The translations under genes were made by a program, and so were the position numbers. A stretch of 64,000 nucleotides of DNA. Origin: Dawidia cretensis. GTDB taxonomy: Bacteria; Bacteroidota; Bacteroidia; Cytophagales; Cyclobacteriaceae. Under the pieces are notes generated by a model. The model worked only from the letters and a program-made list of their open reading frames with translations, searched no databases and was not told the DNA's origin. Where the stretch lies: contig NZ_JAHESE010000031.1 in NCBI RefSeq assembly GCF_018598175.1, forward strand, positions 1 through 64,000. The letters are read 5' to 3'. This document shows positions 49,236 through 57,577 of the stretch, piece after piece (the stretch's first letter is position 1; every line of letters begins with the position of its first letter).

Positions 49236-50255
49236 TTATTTTTCTGTGGACGGTTCATTCCGGTGTTTAAAAATGTCATGGGCCTGGTAAATGGCATGGC
49301 GCAGGGAGCTCTCGTCCGCGCTATTCTTGCCCGCCAGGGTGTATGCCGTGCCATGATCGGGTGATGTACGGACGATTGATAACCCTGCGGTAAAGTTGAC
49401 GCCCTGCTCAAAAGCGAGGGTTTTGAAGGGTACCAGCCCCTGGTCGTGGTACATGGCCAGCACGGCGTCGTACTTGGCGTGGCTGCCGGCGGCAAAGAAA
49501 CCATCGGCGGGGTAGGGGCCGTAGACCAGCTTGCCTTTGTTCTTTTGCTCGGTCACCACGGGTTTGATGATCTTCTCGTCTTCCTCGCCCAGCAGGCCGC
49601 CGTCGCCGGCGTGCGGGTTCAGCCCCAGCACCGCGATGCGCGGTTTGTTGATGCCGAAGTCCTTGCGCAGGGACTGCTCCATGAGCCGCAGCTTGGCTTC
49701 GATCCGTTCCTTGGTAATGGCGGCGGCTATTTCTTTCACGGGGATATGCTCGGTCACCAGTCCCACACGCAGCGTGTCGCTGATCATAAACATGAGGCTT
49801 TCCTGGGCGCCAAAGAACTGCGTCAGGTATTCGGTATGGCCTTTAAACGGAAAGGCTTCGCTGTGTACAGAGTGTTTGTCTATGGGGGCCGTTACCAGCG
49901 CATCGATCAGGCCTTCCTTAAGCTCCTCGCAGGCTTGCTGCAGCGCCACCAGGGAGGCTTTGCCTGTTTCGGGTGTGGCTTTGCCAGGGTTGACTTCAAT
50001 CGTGTCCTCCCAGCAGTTCACCACGTTTATGGCTTTGGGAGCATATTGCCCTTTGGTGCGCACCTGCGTATAGTTGAATTCTTCGATGTTCAGCAGCTTC
50101 TTGTAAAAGGTGATGACCCGGGCCGAGCCGTATACCACGGGCGTGACCAGGTTCAGCAGCCGACTGTCGGTTAAAGCTTTGATCACCACCTCGGGACCGA
50201 CGCCGTTCAGGTCGCCCAGGGTAATTCCAATACGGGGTTTTTGCGCTGTACTCAT
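49236..50255 (-). CDS. pdxA: 4-hydroxythreonine-4-phosphate dehydrogenase
   Basis: A 339-residue NAD-dependent dehydrogenase of the DXP-dependent pyridoxal 5'-phosphate pathway. It starts PRIGITLGDLNGVGPEVVIK, contains the substrate region LVTAPIDKHSVHSEAFPFKGHTEYL-type motif with His and Lys (about 122-146), and the metal-binding histidines follow in LNPHAGDGGLLG and MYHDQGLVPFKTLAF (about 280-294). GLSIVRTSPDHGTAY is the C-terminal signature. Same strand as the TerB-like gene, 92 bases upstream; divergent from rsmA with a 93-base shared region. Confidence 0.95.
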   Translation of the reverse strand: MSTAQKPRIGITLGDLNGVGPEVVIKALTDSRLLNLVTPVVYGSARVITFYKKLLNIEEFNYTQVRTKGQYAPKAINVVNCWEDTIEVNPGKATPETGKASLVALQQACEELKEGLIDALVTAPIDKHSVHSEAFPFKGHTEYLTQFFGAQESLMFMISDTLRVGLVTEHIPVKEIAAAITKERIEAKLRLMEQSLRKDFGINKPRIAVLGLNPHAGDGGLLGEEDEKIIKPVVTEQKNKGKLVYGPYPADGFFAAGSHAKYDAVLAMYHDQGLVPFKTLAFEQGVNFTAGLSIVRTSPDHGTAYTLAGKNSADESSLRHAIYQAHDIFKHRNEPSTEK

Positions 50256-50348
50256 GCAGTAGAAAAATCAATTCTTTGCGATTTAATGAAAAAAATCCGT
50301 TATCTGCTAACCGGCCAACCCGCCGTAACCCCGTACATTTACCCCTGC

Positions 50349-51161
50349 ATGCAACGTAAACCGACGAATAAGGTCCGGCCGAAGAAGTTTCTGGGCCAGC
50401 ATTTTTTACACGACGAGGGGATTGCCAAACGCATTGTTGACGCCCTGCAGCCCACGCCGGGCGAGGCCGTTTTGGAGATTGGTCCGGGTATGGGGGTATT
50501 GACCAAATACCTGCATGCGAATGCCGCCATCGACCTGAAGCTGATCGAGATCGACCGCGACTCCGTGACATACCTGGGCGAGCACTATCCGTCGCTGGAC
50601 GGCCGCGTGGTGTCGGGCGATTTTCTGAAAGTAGATCTGAACACCATCTTTCCGGGGTCGTTCTCCATCATCGGCAACTTCCCGTATAACATCTCGTCGC
50701 AGATTTTCTTTCGTGTGTTGGAGGAACGTCACCGCGTGCGCGCGGTCGTGTGCATGTTGCAGAAGGAAGTGGCCGATCGAATTGCAGAGCCTCCCGGCAG
50801 TAAGACCTATGGTATCCTGAGTGTGCTGTTGCAGGCGTATTATACCATCACGTATCAGTTCAAAGTTCCGCCGGGCGTATTCACACCACCGCCGAAGGTG
50901 ATGTCGGCTGTGATACGGCTGGAGCGGAACCAGACACAAGCGTTGGCGTGTGATGAAAAGCTCTTTGTGCAGGTGGTCAAGCAGGGGTTCAATAACCGCC
51001 GCAAGACCTTGCGCAATGCCCTAAAACCTCTAAGTTTGCCTGCCGAAATTTCGGCCCTGGAGCTTCTCGACAAACGCGCCGAGCAACTGTCGGTGGAGCA
51101 GTTTGTATACCTCACCCAATTAATCGGGCAAAGTCGTGGAGCAGCAAATACTGGAATTTGA
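50349..51161 (+). CDS. rsmA: 16S rRNA dimethyladenosine transferase
   Basis: A 270-residue SAM-dependent methyltransferase (KsgA) that dimethylates two adjacent adenosines near the 3' end of 16S rRNA during small-subunit assembly. Motif KFLGQHFLHDEGIAKRIVDAL precedes the SAM motif VLEIGPGMGVLTKYL (about 38-52); the catalytic FSIIGNFPYNISSQI (Asn-Phe-Pro-Tyr) lies at about 103-117. The ATG at 50349 gives the family-typical start MQRKPTNKVRPKK; an upstream in-frame start at 50241 would overlap pdxA. Its last 26 bases overlap mgtE. Confidence 0.95.
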   Translation: MQRKPTNKVRPKKFLGQHFLHDEGIAKRIVDALQPTPGEAVLEIGPGMGVLTKYLHANAAIDLKLIEIDRDSVTYLGEHYPSLDGRVVSGDFLKVDLNTIFPGSFSIIGNFPYNISSQIFFRVLEERHRVRAVVCMLQKEVADRIAEPPGSKTYGILSVLLQAYYTITYQFKVPPGVFTPPPKVMSAVIRLERNQTQALACDEKLFVQVVKQGFNNRRKTLRNALKPLSLPAEISALELLDKRAEQLSVEQFVYLTQLIGQSRGAANTGI

Positions 51162-52494
51162 GCTGACAAAAGAGTTTCGTGATCGTATCCAGCTAGCGCT
51201 GGAGGAGCACGACGACCCTTTCATCCGCAAGGCGCTCGACGGTGTAAAGGCCGAAGACATCACGGCCCTGCTGTACGAATTCCTTCCCATCGATTCGAAG
51301 TATATCATCGACCTGCACGCCATCGATATGCAGGCCGAGATCATTCGCGGACTCGACCCCGACATTCGTAAGCAATACCTCAAACTATACCAGCCCAAAG
51401 AGCTGGCCGTCTTCCTCAACCAACTGTTGTCCGATGATACGGCCGACATTCTGCACGAGCTATCCGTAAAAGAGCGCGAAGAAGTCATTGCCTTCCTCGA
51501 CCCCGAGCTGCGCATGCAAGTCACCGACCTGCTACGCTATGAAGAGAACGTAGCCGGTGGCCTCATGGCAAAGGAGCTGATCCGCGCGTATGTTAACTGG
51601 ACCGTTGTGCAGTGTGTGGAGGAGATCCGCAAGCAAGCCGAAAACGTATCGCGGTTCTATGCCGTTTACGTGGTGGACGATCATGAAAAACTGCTGGGCA
51701 AGGTAGCGCTGCAAGACCTCATCATCTCCGATGCGCGCAAGCTGGTGGCCGACATCTACGAAGAAGATATCATCTCGGTCGAAACCTATATGGAAGACTG
51801 GGAAGTGGCCGGGATCATGAAGAAGTATGATCTCGAATCTGTCCCGGTCGTAAACGTGCAAGGCCACCTGGTCGGGCGGATCACCATCGACGACGTGGTG
51901 GACGTTATTACCGAGCAGGCCGAAGAAGAGCGACAGATCATGTCGGGTATCAGCGAGAACGTAGAAGAAGACGACAGCATCTGGCGCAACACGCGGGCGC
52001 GTCTGCCGTGGCTGCTGATCGGCATCTTCGGTGGGTTGATGAACGCCAAGTTCATGGGCCTGTTTGAAGCTGAGCTGTCGCGCATTACGGCCATTGCGTT
52101 CTTTACGCCGCTCATCCAGGCCACAGGGGGTAACGTGGGCATCCAATCGTCGTCGCTTATTGTGCAAAGTCTTGCAAACCCCGACTTTGTAGACGAAGGT
52201 TTGTGGACGCGTCTCATCAAAATGTTTTTTGTCGCGCTGCTCAACGGGCTCGTGCTGGCATTGTTGGTGCTCGGCGCCAACATATTATTATTCGGTGAAT
52301 ATAGACTTTCTACGGTGGTGTCGATCGCGCTGTTCAGCGTGGTGCTGTTTGCATCGTTTATCGGTACCATTACACCCCTTATATTAAATCGCTTTGGATT
52401 TAACCCGGCATTGGCGGCAGGGCCTTTTATTACCACCACCAACGATCTGCTGGGATTAACGGTTTATTTCTTCACGGTACACCTCATGCTCTAA
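51136..52494 (+). CDS. mgtE: magnesium transporter MgtE
   Basis: A 452-residue inner-membrane Mg channel. The cytoplasmic MgtE N domain (about 20-130), two CBS domains (135-260, with VVDDHEKLLGKVALQDL and VNVQGHLVGRITIDDV) and the five-helix membrane part (about 280-452) are in normal order. The pore motif ATGGNVGIQSSSLIVQSLA is visible near residue 330. The start is a GTG inside the rsmA gene (26-base overlap), and the stop shares its last base with the start codon of the next gene. No Mg-sensing leader is possible here because rsmA occupies the upstream DNA. Confidence 0.93.
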   Translation: MEQQILEFELTKEFRDRIQLALEEHDDPFIRKALDGVKAEDITALLYEFLPIDSKYIIDLHAIDMQAEIIRGLDPDIRKQYLKLYQPKELAVFLNQLLSDDTADILHELSVKEREEVIAFLDPELRMQVTDLLRYEENVAGGLMAKELIRAYVNWTVVQCVEEIRKQAENVSRFYAVYVVDDHEKLLGKVALQDLIISDARKLVADIYEEDIISVETYMEDWEVAGIMKKYDLESVPVVNVQGHLVGRITIDDVVDVITEQAEEERQIMSGISENVEEDDSIWRNTRARLPWLLIGIFGGLMNAKFMGLFEAELSRITAIAFFTPLIQATGGNVGIQSSSLIVQSLANPDFVDEGLWTRLIKMFFVALLNGLVLALLVLGANILLFGEYRLSTVVSIALFSVVLFASFIGTITPLILNRFGFNPALAAGPFITTTNDLLGLTVYFFTVHLML

Positions 52495-53438
52495 TGGCTG
52501 CTCTGAAATGCCTTGTCGTAGACTCTATGCATGAAAGCCTGTTTCCGCTGTTGACGGAAATTGGCTGGGACATAGACTACCAACCCGCGCTGACACGCGA
52601 CGAGATCAAACGAAAACATGTCGGTTACGACGGACTGATCGTACGCAGCAAAACGACGATCGACCGCGATCTTCTAGGGGAAAACCCGAGTGTCCGCTTC
52701 ATCGGCCGCGCGGGCGCCGGCATCGACAACCTCGATGTCGACTACCTGCATGAAAAAGGTATACATATTCTGCACGCATCCGAAGGAAATCGCGATGCGG
52801 TCGGCGAGTATACTGTCGGGGCGTTGCTGGCGTTGATGCGCAACATTCCCCGGGCCGACCTGCAGGTGCGGCAGCGGGTGTGGGAGCGCGAAGGCAACCG
52901 CGGCGAAGAGATCATGGGAAAGACCATAGGCATTATTGGGTATGGTAACATGGGCCAGGCATTCGCCCGCCGGCTGGCCGGCTTTGGATGTAATGTTTTG
53001 GCGTACGATAAATATAAAACAGGATTTTCCGACGCCGTCTGCCGGGAAGTTACGGAACAGGAAATTGTGGAACAGGCCGATATTCTGAGTCTGCACATAC
53101 CGCTCACACCCGAAACGAAAGGCATGGTGTCGCGCGCCTATCTCGACCGTTTTAAAAAGAGCATTATCCTGGTAAATGCCGCCCGCGGCGAAATCGTATC
53201 ACTCACGGACCTGGCGACATGTGTGGAAACGGGGAAGGTACGCGGTGCGGTGCTCGATGTGTTGGAAAATGAAAAACTGCCGACGCTCACGCCGGCACAA
53301 CAACAGGCATTCGATACACTTACAGGAAAAACGAATGTAATATTCACCCCCCACATTGCAGGCTGGACGTACGAGTCGCACGTGAAAATTAACGTAGCTT
53401 TGGTACAGAAAATAGATGCGTTGAAATTGGCGCATTAG
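52494..53438 (+). CDS. D-2-hydroxyacid dehydrogenase, phosphoglycerate dehydrogenase-like
   Basis: A 314-residue NAD-dependent dehydrogenase of the D-isomer-specific 2-hydroxyacid family, probably acting on 3-phosphoglycerate or a similar acid. Motifs are GRAGAGIDNLDVDYL near residue 67, the NAD-binding GIIGYGNMGQAFARRLAG (about 146), the catalytic Arg in LVNAARGEIV and the His in FTPHIAGWTYES (about 285). It lacks the C-terminal ACT regulatory domain of many SerA proteins, so serine feedback is not expected. The start overlaps the mgtE stop (TAATG), giving a compact rsmA-mgtE-dehydrogenase operon. Confidence 0.88.
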   Translation: MAALKCLVVDSMHESLFPLLTEIGWDIDYQPALTRDEIKRKHVGYDGLIVRSKTTIDRDLLGENPSVRFIGRAGAGIDNLDVDYLHEKGIHILHASEGNRDAVGEYTVGALLALMRNIPRADLQVRQRVWEREGNRGEEIMGKTIGIIGYGNMGQAFARRLAGFGCNVLAYDKYKTGFSDAVCREVTEQEIVEQADILSLHIPLTPETKGMVSRAYLDRFKKSIILVNAARGEIVSLTDLATCVETGKVRGAVLDVLENEKLPTLTPAQQQAFDTLTGKTNVIFTPHIAGWTYESHVKINVALVQKIDALKLAH

Positions 53439-53478
53439 TTTTTAATCGCTACTTTAAAACTTACTAGAGCCCCACTCG

Positions 53479-54324
53479 ATGCGTTTCCTGGAGAAAAGAA
53501 CGAAGAAGTTGAGCGAGTTTTTCAATGCCATTATTGAAAAGCCCTTGCTTACCTCTGCGCTCGTGCTCGTCGCCGTAACGATCGTCGTGCTTGGCCTCAG
53601 CCTTCAATACTATATCCGCGACTTCGATACCTTCATTCAACAGATACTCGCAGAAGCACACGGTATGATCTTCGACATTGCCGTGATCGGTATTCTGATC
53701 TTCTGGCTCAACCAGAACGGCGAGATCCGTCAGCGCATTCGCACCTACAAAGATGAGATCGACGACTTTCGTTTGTGGGAATCGGAAGAAGCCGCGTTCC
53801 GCACGGTGGGGAATATAAAACGTTTGAACCGCCACAAGATCCACGAGATCAACCTGGTGAATTGTTACCTGCCGCGCACCAACCTGAACTATGTAAACCT
53901 GTCCTCGTCCAACATGAACTCGGCCAATATATCGCAGTCGTCGTTGATCGAGTCCAACCTGGAAAACGCCCGATTGAATCAAACAAACTTTGAGAACTCC
54001 AATCTCAACCAGGCCATTCTCAAAGGAGCGTATGCCAGCGGCGCAAATTTTAAGGACGCCTTTCTGATCAAAGCGCATTTTGAAAACGCTTTTTTAATCA
54101 AGGCCAATTTTAACAATGCCTTCTTAATGGAGGCCGACCTGAAGGGCTGCTATGTCATGGGCGCCGACTTTGAAAATGCCAGTCTTTACAAGGCCGATCT
54201 GCGGGGAGCCAAAGGCCTTACCCTCGAGCAATTATCCAAGGCTAAAACATTGTACCTGGCCAAGTTTGACGACGATATTTTAGAGCAAATCAAGGTAAAC
54301 CTTCCGCAACTGGTCGGAGCCTGA
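53479..54324 (+). CDS. membrane-anchored pentapeptide-repeat protein
   Basis: A 281-residue protein with two N-terminal hydrophobic segments (about residues 18-42, LLTSALVLVAVTIVVLGLSL, and 55-75, MIFDIAVIGILIFWL) followed by a short coiled stretch with SEEAAFRTVGNIKRLN. Residues 120-250 are pentapeptide repeats of the A(D/N)LxX type, visible as NLNYVNLSSSNMNSANIS and ANFKDAFLIKAHFENAFLIK, forming a right-handed quadrilateral helix. Membrane pentapeptide proteins of this architecture occur widely; some bind partner proteins or ion channels, none have a general function. It ends 14 bases before the greA promoter. Confidence 0.85.
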   Translation: MRFLEKRTKKLSEFFNAIIEKPLLTSALVLVAVTIVVLGLSLQYYIRDFDTFIQQILAEAHGMIFDIAVIGILIFWLNQNGEIRQRIRTYKDEIDDFRLWESEEAAFRTVGNIKRLNRHKIHEINLVNCYLPRTNLNYVNLSSSNMNSANISQSSLIESNLENARLNQTNFENSNLNQAILKGAYASGANFKDAFLIKAHFENAFLIKANFNNAFLMEADLKGCYVMGADFENASLYKADLRGAKGLTLEQLSKAKTLYLAKFDDDILEQIKVNLPQLVGA

Positions 54325-54337
54325 TCCGAACGGATAG

Positions 54338-54367
54338 TTGGATAGCAACCAGAAAGTATTAACTTTG
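54338..54367 (+). promoter_or_regulatory. strong promoter in front of greA
   Basis: TTGG (54338-54341), 18 bases, TAACTTTG (54360-54367), an exact match of both Bacteroidota promoter elements. It predicts transcription from about 54373. Confidence 0.7.
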
Positions 54368-54370
54368 CAT

Positions 54371-54410
54371 AAGCAACGGTCTCGGAGACGAGGTCGTTGT
54401 TTCTTTTTTT
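54371..54410 (+). terminator. leader terminator directly after the greA promoter
   Basis: AAGCAACGGTCTC (54371-54383) pairs with GAGGTCGTTGTTT (54390-54402), with G-U pairs and a six-base loop, followed by CTTTTTTT. Because the promoter start lies at about 54373, this hairpin would end most greA transcripts immediately, leaving a small RNA of about 40 bases. Confidence 0.75.
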
Positions 54411-54438
54411 GAATAGTGACAACGAATTATTTCATGCC

Positions 54439-54915
54439 ATGAGCAAGAAAATTTCTTACTACACGAAAGAGGGCCTCGACAGATTGAGGAGTGAGCTGAG
54501 CGAGCTGAAGTCTAAAGGCCGGGCCGATATAGCCCGCCAGATTGCAGAAGCCCGGGACAAGGGGGACTTGAGTGAGAACGCCGAGTACGATGCCGCAAAA
54601 GACGCGCAAGGTCACCTGGAAGCGAAGATCGCCCAGATGGAAGATCTTGTTGGCAACGCTCGTCTACTTGATGAAAACAATATCGATACGTCGAAGGTAT
54701 CTATCCTTTCAAAGGTGACCATTAAGAACCGCAAGAACGGTGCGATGGTGACCTATACCCTGGTATCGGAAGAAGAAGCCGACCTGAAAGCCGGTAAGAT
54801 CTCTACCATGTCGCCCATCGGCAAGGGCTTGCTGGGCAAGAAGAAAGGCGAAGCCGCGCAGATCAAAACACCTGCCGGCGAGATCGAGTTTGAAGTAATC
54901 GATATTACTGCATAA
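54439..54915 (+). CDS. greA: transcription elongation factor GreA
   Basis: A 158-residue factor that enters the RNA polymerase secondary channel and stimulates cleavage of backtracked transcripts. The N-terminal coiled coil (residues 1-75) contains YTKEGLDRLRSEL and carries the two acidic residues at the tip (NAEYDAAKDAQGH); the C-terminal FKBP-like domain ends with TPAGEIEFEV. The ATG at 54439 is chosen because the leader hairpin ends at 54410; an in-frame TTG at 54397 would place the start inside the terminator. Expression is probably controlled by the leader described above. Confidence 0.95.
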   Translation: MSKKISYYTKEGLDRLRSELSELKSKGRADIARQIAEARDKGDLSENAEYDAAKDAQGHLEAKIAQMEDLVGNARLLDENNIDTSKVSILSKVTIKNRKNGAMVTYTLVSEEEADLKAGKISTMSPIGKGLLGKKKGEAAQIKTPAGEIEFEVIDITA

Positions 54916-54927
54916 CGGCTGTCGCGT

Positions 54928-55326
54928 ATGGCATCCATCTTTACCCGCATTATTAACCGTGAGCTGCCCGGTCACATTGTGGCCGAGGACGACGCCTATA
55001 TTGCATTCCTCGACATCACGCCGCTGGTCATGGGCCATACACTGGTGGTGCCGAAAAAAGAGGTGGATTATATCTTCGAGCTCGACGACAGGACTTTTAC
55101 CGGTCTGCACCTATTCGCTAAAAAGGTGGCGGGTGCTATCGAGCGCGCGGTACCCTGCCTGCGTATCGGCGTAGCCGTGGTGGGCCTGGAAGTGCCGCAT
55201 ACCCATATACACCTCATTCCCATGAACACCGTGGGTGATATCAATTTCTCCCGCGAAAAGTTAAAGCCCACACAAGAGCAGCTCGCCGAAGTGGCCGACC
55301 GCATTCGTACTGCCTATGCAGGCTAG
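54928..55326 (+). CDS. HIT family nucleotide-binding protein
   Basis: A 132-residue histidine-triad protein of the Hint/HinT type, likely hydrolysing adenosine-5'-monophosphoramidate or similar linkages. Starts MASIFTRIINRELPGHIVAE; the catalytic triad is visible as HTHIHLIPM (about 95-103). It lies 12 bases after greA on the same strand, so it is cotranscribed; a functional connection between the two is not known. Confidence 0.92.
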   Translation: MASIFTRIINRELPGHIVAEDDAYIAFLDITPLVMGHTLVVPKKEVDYIFELDDRTFTGLHLFAKKVAGAIERAVPCLRIGVAVVGLEVPHTHIHLIPMNTVGDINFSREKLKPTQEQLAEVADRIRTAYAG

Positions 55327-55342
55327 GAGATCCGTTCGTGGA

Positions 55343-55579
55343 TCACACCAGTCCGTTGAGGTATAGGTTAAACTCCAGCGCGCTGGACTCCGCAAAACCA
55401 TCCACCTTCAGGTCTTCCAGGATTTCTTCGTCAAATTGCATTTCGCGCATCTCGGCGACGCCCTCCTGGATCGTGATTTCCGTGCCCGTATAGTGGATCG
55501 GGTTTACCCGCACGAGGATCGTTAGGCCCTCGATTTCTTTCCGGAAATACTGGTGTACGATATTGCTGCCTTTGGCCAT
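55343..55579 (-). CDS. conserved hypothetical protein, 78 residues
   Basis: A small acidic protein starting MAKGSNIVHQYFRKEIEGLT and ending ALEFNLYLNGLV. It mixes short beta and helical stretches (ILVRVNPIHYTGTEITIQEG, MREMQFDEEILEDLKVDGFA) and has no signal or membrane part. The two acidic clusters near the middle could bind metal or a basic partner. It is divergent from the next gene, with only 19 bases between start codons, so the two share a regulatory region. I do not recognise a family. Confidence 0.6.
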   Translation of the reverse strand: MAKGSNIVHQYFRKEIEGLTILVRVNPIHYTGTEITIQEGVAEMREMQFDEEILEDLKVDGFAESSALEFNLYLNGLV

Positions 55580-55598
55580 TTCTGTTTTTCTTTGAGCT

Positions 55599-56195
55599 AT
55601 GATTCGACTGGACCTGTCCGAACGTATCGTTACCAGCCGGCTTATTTTGCAGAGGCTAAGGTACGAAGATGCCGAAGAAATTTTCTATACCTACGCCAGC
55701 AAACCCGATGTGACCCGCTATATGTCCTGGCCCACGCATCAGTCTGTAGAAGATACCCGCGCGTTCTTACGGTATGCCGTGTCGGGCTGGTACGAAGGCA
55801 TCGACTATTCTTTTTCCATTCGCCTGCGCTCGAATAATAAATTGATCGGCAGCTTTGGTGTTGTCAACGAAGACGGCAAGCTGCAGTTTGGCTATATCTT
55901 CAGCCCACAGTACTGGAACCAGGGCTATGCCACGGAAGTATGCCGGGAGATGATGCCACGGCTCCGGGCACAGCCGGGGGTATTTCGCATCGGCACGTAT
56001 GTCGATACCGAAAACGGCGCATCGTTACAGGTGCTGCGCAAAGCCGGCCTGGCAGAGGAGGGAGTACTGCGGCAATGGATGCGGTTTCCCAACCAGGGTA
56101 ACGAGCCTAAAGACTGTGTGGCGTTTGTGTTCGCGCCTACGGCGTCAGCAGATCGCGGAGCGAATACGGCTGATAGTATACCATCGTCGCGATGA
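55599..56195 (+). CDS. GNAT-family N-acetyltransferase, RimJ/RimL type
   Basis: A 198-residue acetyltransferase of the GNAT superfamily, similar to the enzymes that acetylate ribosomal protein N-termini or small amines. It starts IRLDLSERIVTSRLILQRL, with the acetyl-CoA motif FGYIFSPQYWNQGYATEVCR near residue 108-127 and RIGTYVDTENGASLQVLRKAGL at about 131-152, which is the conserved V/I-x-x-x-N-x-x-S-x-x-V-x-x-K-x-G pattern of RimJ/RimL. The last 20 residues (TASADRGANTADSIPSSR) are unusual and come from a 59-base overlap with the convergent membrane gene on the other strand. Substrate unknown. Confidence 0.87.
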   Translation: MIRLDLSERIVTSRLILQRLRYEDAEEIFYTYASKPDVTRYMSWPTHQSVEDTRAFLRYAVSGWYEGIDYSFSIRLRSNNKLIGSFGVVNEDGKLQFGYIFSPQYWNQGYATEVCREMMPRLRAQPGVFRIGTYVDTENGASLQVLRKAGLAEEGVLRQWMRFPNQGNEPKDCVAFVFAPTASADRGANTADSIPSSR

Positions 56196-57405
56196 GGAAC
56201 GTGATGTTCGAGGCGACAAAACCAAACATAAACACGGTATACGACAGGCGCAGGAATTTATACTTGCGCGCCAATACCTTGCCCAGGAAGTAGATGTCTT
56301 TGATCATGCTGCCGTAGAGGTAGTCATAGTCTTTCATCATTTCGCGCATGCCCCAATCGTAGTCGTTTAGTGACATGCTGTGAAAGTTACCAAAGAACAG
56401 CAGGTTGGTCTTTTTGTTGTGTATGTCCTCGCGGGTAAACTCGCCTTTGGCAATGTTGGGGCGGGTGGAGATGATGGCGAGTACAATGGTGATGAGACAG
56501 GTAAAGACCAGCATGAGGGTGGGCACGAGCAGGTGGGGGAAGTCCTCCAGCTTGCGCAGCAGCACGCTCACCACAATCGACAGGATGATGGTGTTGATCG
56601 AGATCATGATGTTGGCCTTGGTGTCGGCCATGCCGCTGAGCGTTACGTGATTTTCGGACGTGGTGCGAAACATGGTCTCTATACCACGGTCGGGGCGCTC
56701 GCGCTTCTCCAGCTTCTTGCGCAGCTTGGCGACTTCGCGTTCCAGGTCGTGATCTTTATCATTGTTCTTATCTTTATCCTTACCGCCTTTGTGGTCCTCT
56801 TCGGTTTCGGGGTGCAATTGTTTCTTCAAGCGTTTGATATTCTTTTTCTTCAACGGCTGTAATACGGTTTTGCCGTACTCGGTAAAGTACTCGTGATTTT
56901 TTAGAAAGCTAAGATTATACTCCAGCCACTGCTTGTCCGAATTAAAGTGTATGTCCTTTACGATGGCAATTTCCTGGCGCAGGCATTGGCCGCGTTCGGC
57001 AATGTCTCCTTTGGCCAGGTGTTGCAGGTCGGCGTCGCAGAGTACCTGGCCCAGCAGGTCTTGCGGATTTTGGGGCATGCGCGTGGCGAGGATGGTACGT
57101 TGCACGGCGATGGTCTTTTCGTCGGAGGCACCCCAGTCGCGCAGGAACTTGACGGCCGTGCTGGCTGAATCGCGCTCGTGGTGTTCGCAGCCATACAGGT
57201 AGCCGATGTCGTGCATCCAGGCTGCTACCAGTACGGTTTCTTGTTGATCCTCTGTCAGGTTGGAAGCCTGCCCGATCTCATAGGCGGCGGCGGCTACCTC
57301 GCGGGTGTGCCGCAGGTCGTGGAACACGAAATGGGCCGGAAGTTTTTCACCCAGCACAGACTCCGCATATTCCCGGGCTTTGCGTACCAATTCTGTCTCA
57401 ACCAT
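56137..57405 (-). CDS. HD-domain protein with Pycsar-type membrane effector domain (DUF5706)
   Basis: A 422-residue protein combining two parts in one frame. Residues 1-200 form an HD phosphohydrolase: AHFVFHDLRHTREVA (His29/Asp30, His33), AAWMHDIGYLYGC (His65-Asp66), then HERDSAST and DADLQHLAKGD supply further metal ligands. After a highly charged Lys/Glu/Asp linker (about 205-255) come four hydrophobic stretches, first MADTKANIMISINTIILSIV (about 262-281), matching the membrane effector domain (DUF5706) known from Pycsar anti-phage systems; KKTNLLFFGNFHSMSLNDY is another signature. No cyclase gene is nearby. It could hydrolyse a cyclic nucleotide or be regulated by one. Confidence 0.82.
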   Translation of the reverse strand: MVETELVRKAREYAESVLGEKLPAHFVFHDLRHTREVAAAAYEIGQASNLTEDQQETVLVAAWMHDIGYLYGCEHHERDSASTAVKFLRDWGASDEKTIAVQRTILATRMPQNPQDLLGQVLCDADLQHLAKGDIAERGQCLRQEIAIVKDIHFNSDKQWLEYNLSFLKNHEYFTEYGKTVLQPLKKKNIKRLKKQLHPETEEDHKGGKDKDKNNDKDHDLEREVAKLRKKLEKRERPDRGIETMFRTTSENHVTLSGMADTKANIMISINTIILSIVVSVLLRKLEDFPHLLVPTLMLVFTCLITIVLAIISTRPNIAKGEFTREDIHNKKTNLLFFGNFHSMSLNDYDWGMREMMKDYDYLYGSMIKDIYFLGKVLARKYKFLRLSYTVFMFGFVASNITFLIATMVYYQPYSLRDLLTP

Positions 57406-57577
57406 GCGCTGTTCAATGCATTAAACCTACAACTAATTCGGTAGATTAAACTTAAAACTAAGAAAATTTGTGTTTAGTTTGATGCCTGAAAAATATCAGA
57501 TTATCAGTACGATAAGTACCATAATCAAAACTCGGCAGGTATACCACGTACATATCAACGCACGGTTTGTATAGTTT

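Noticed and set aside
51000-51140. Magnesium-sensing leader in front of mgtE
   Set aside because: The upstream DNA is rsmA coding sequence and the two genes overlap, leaving no room for a leader.
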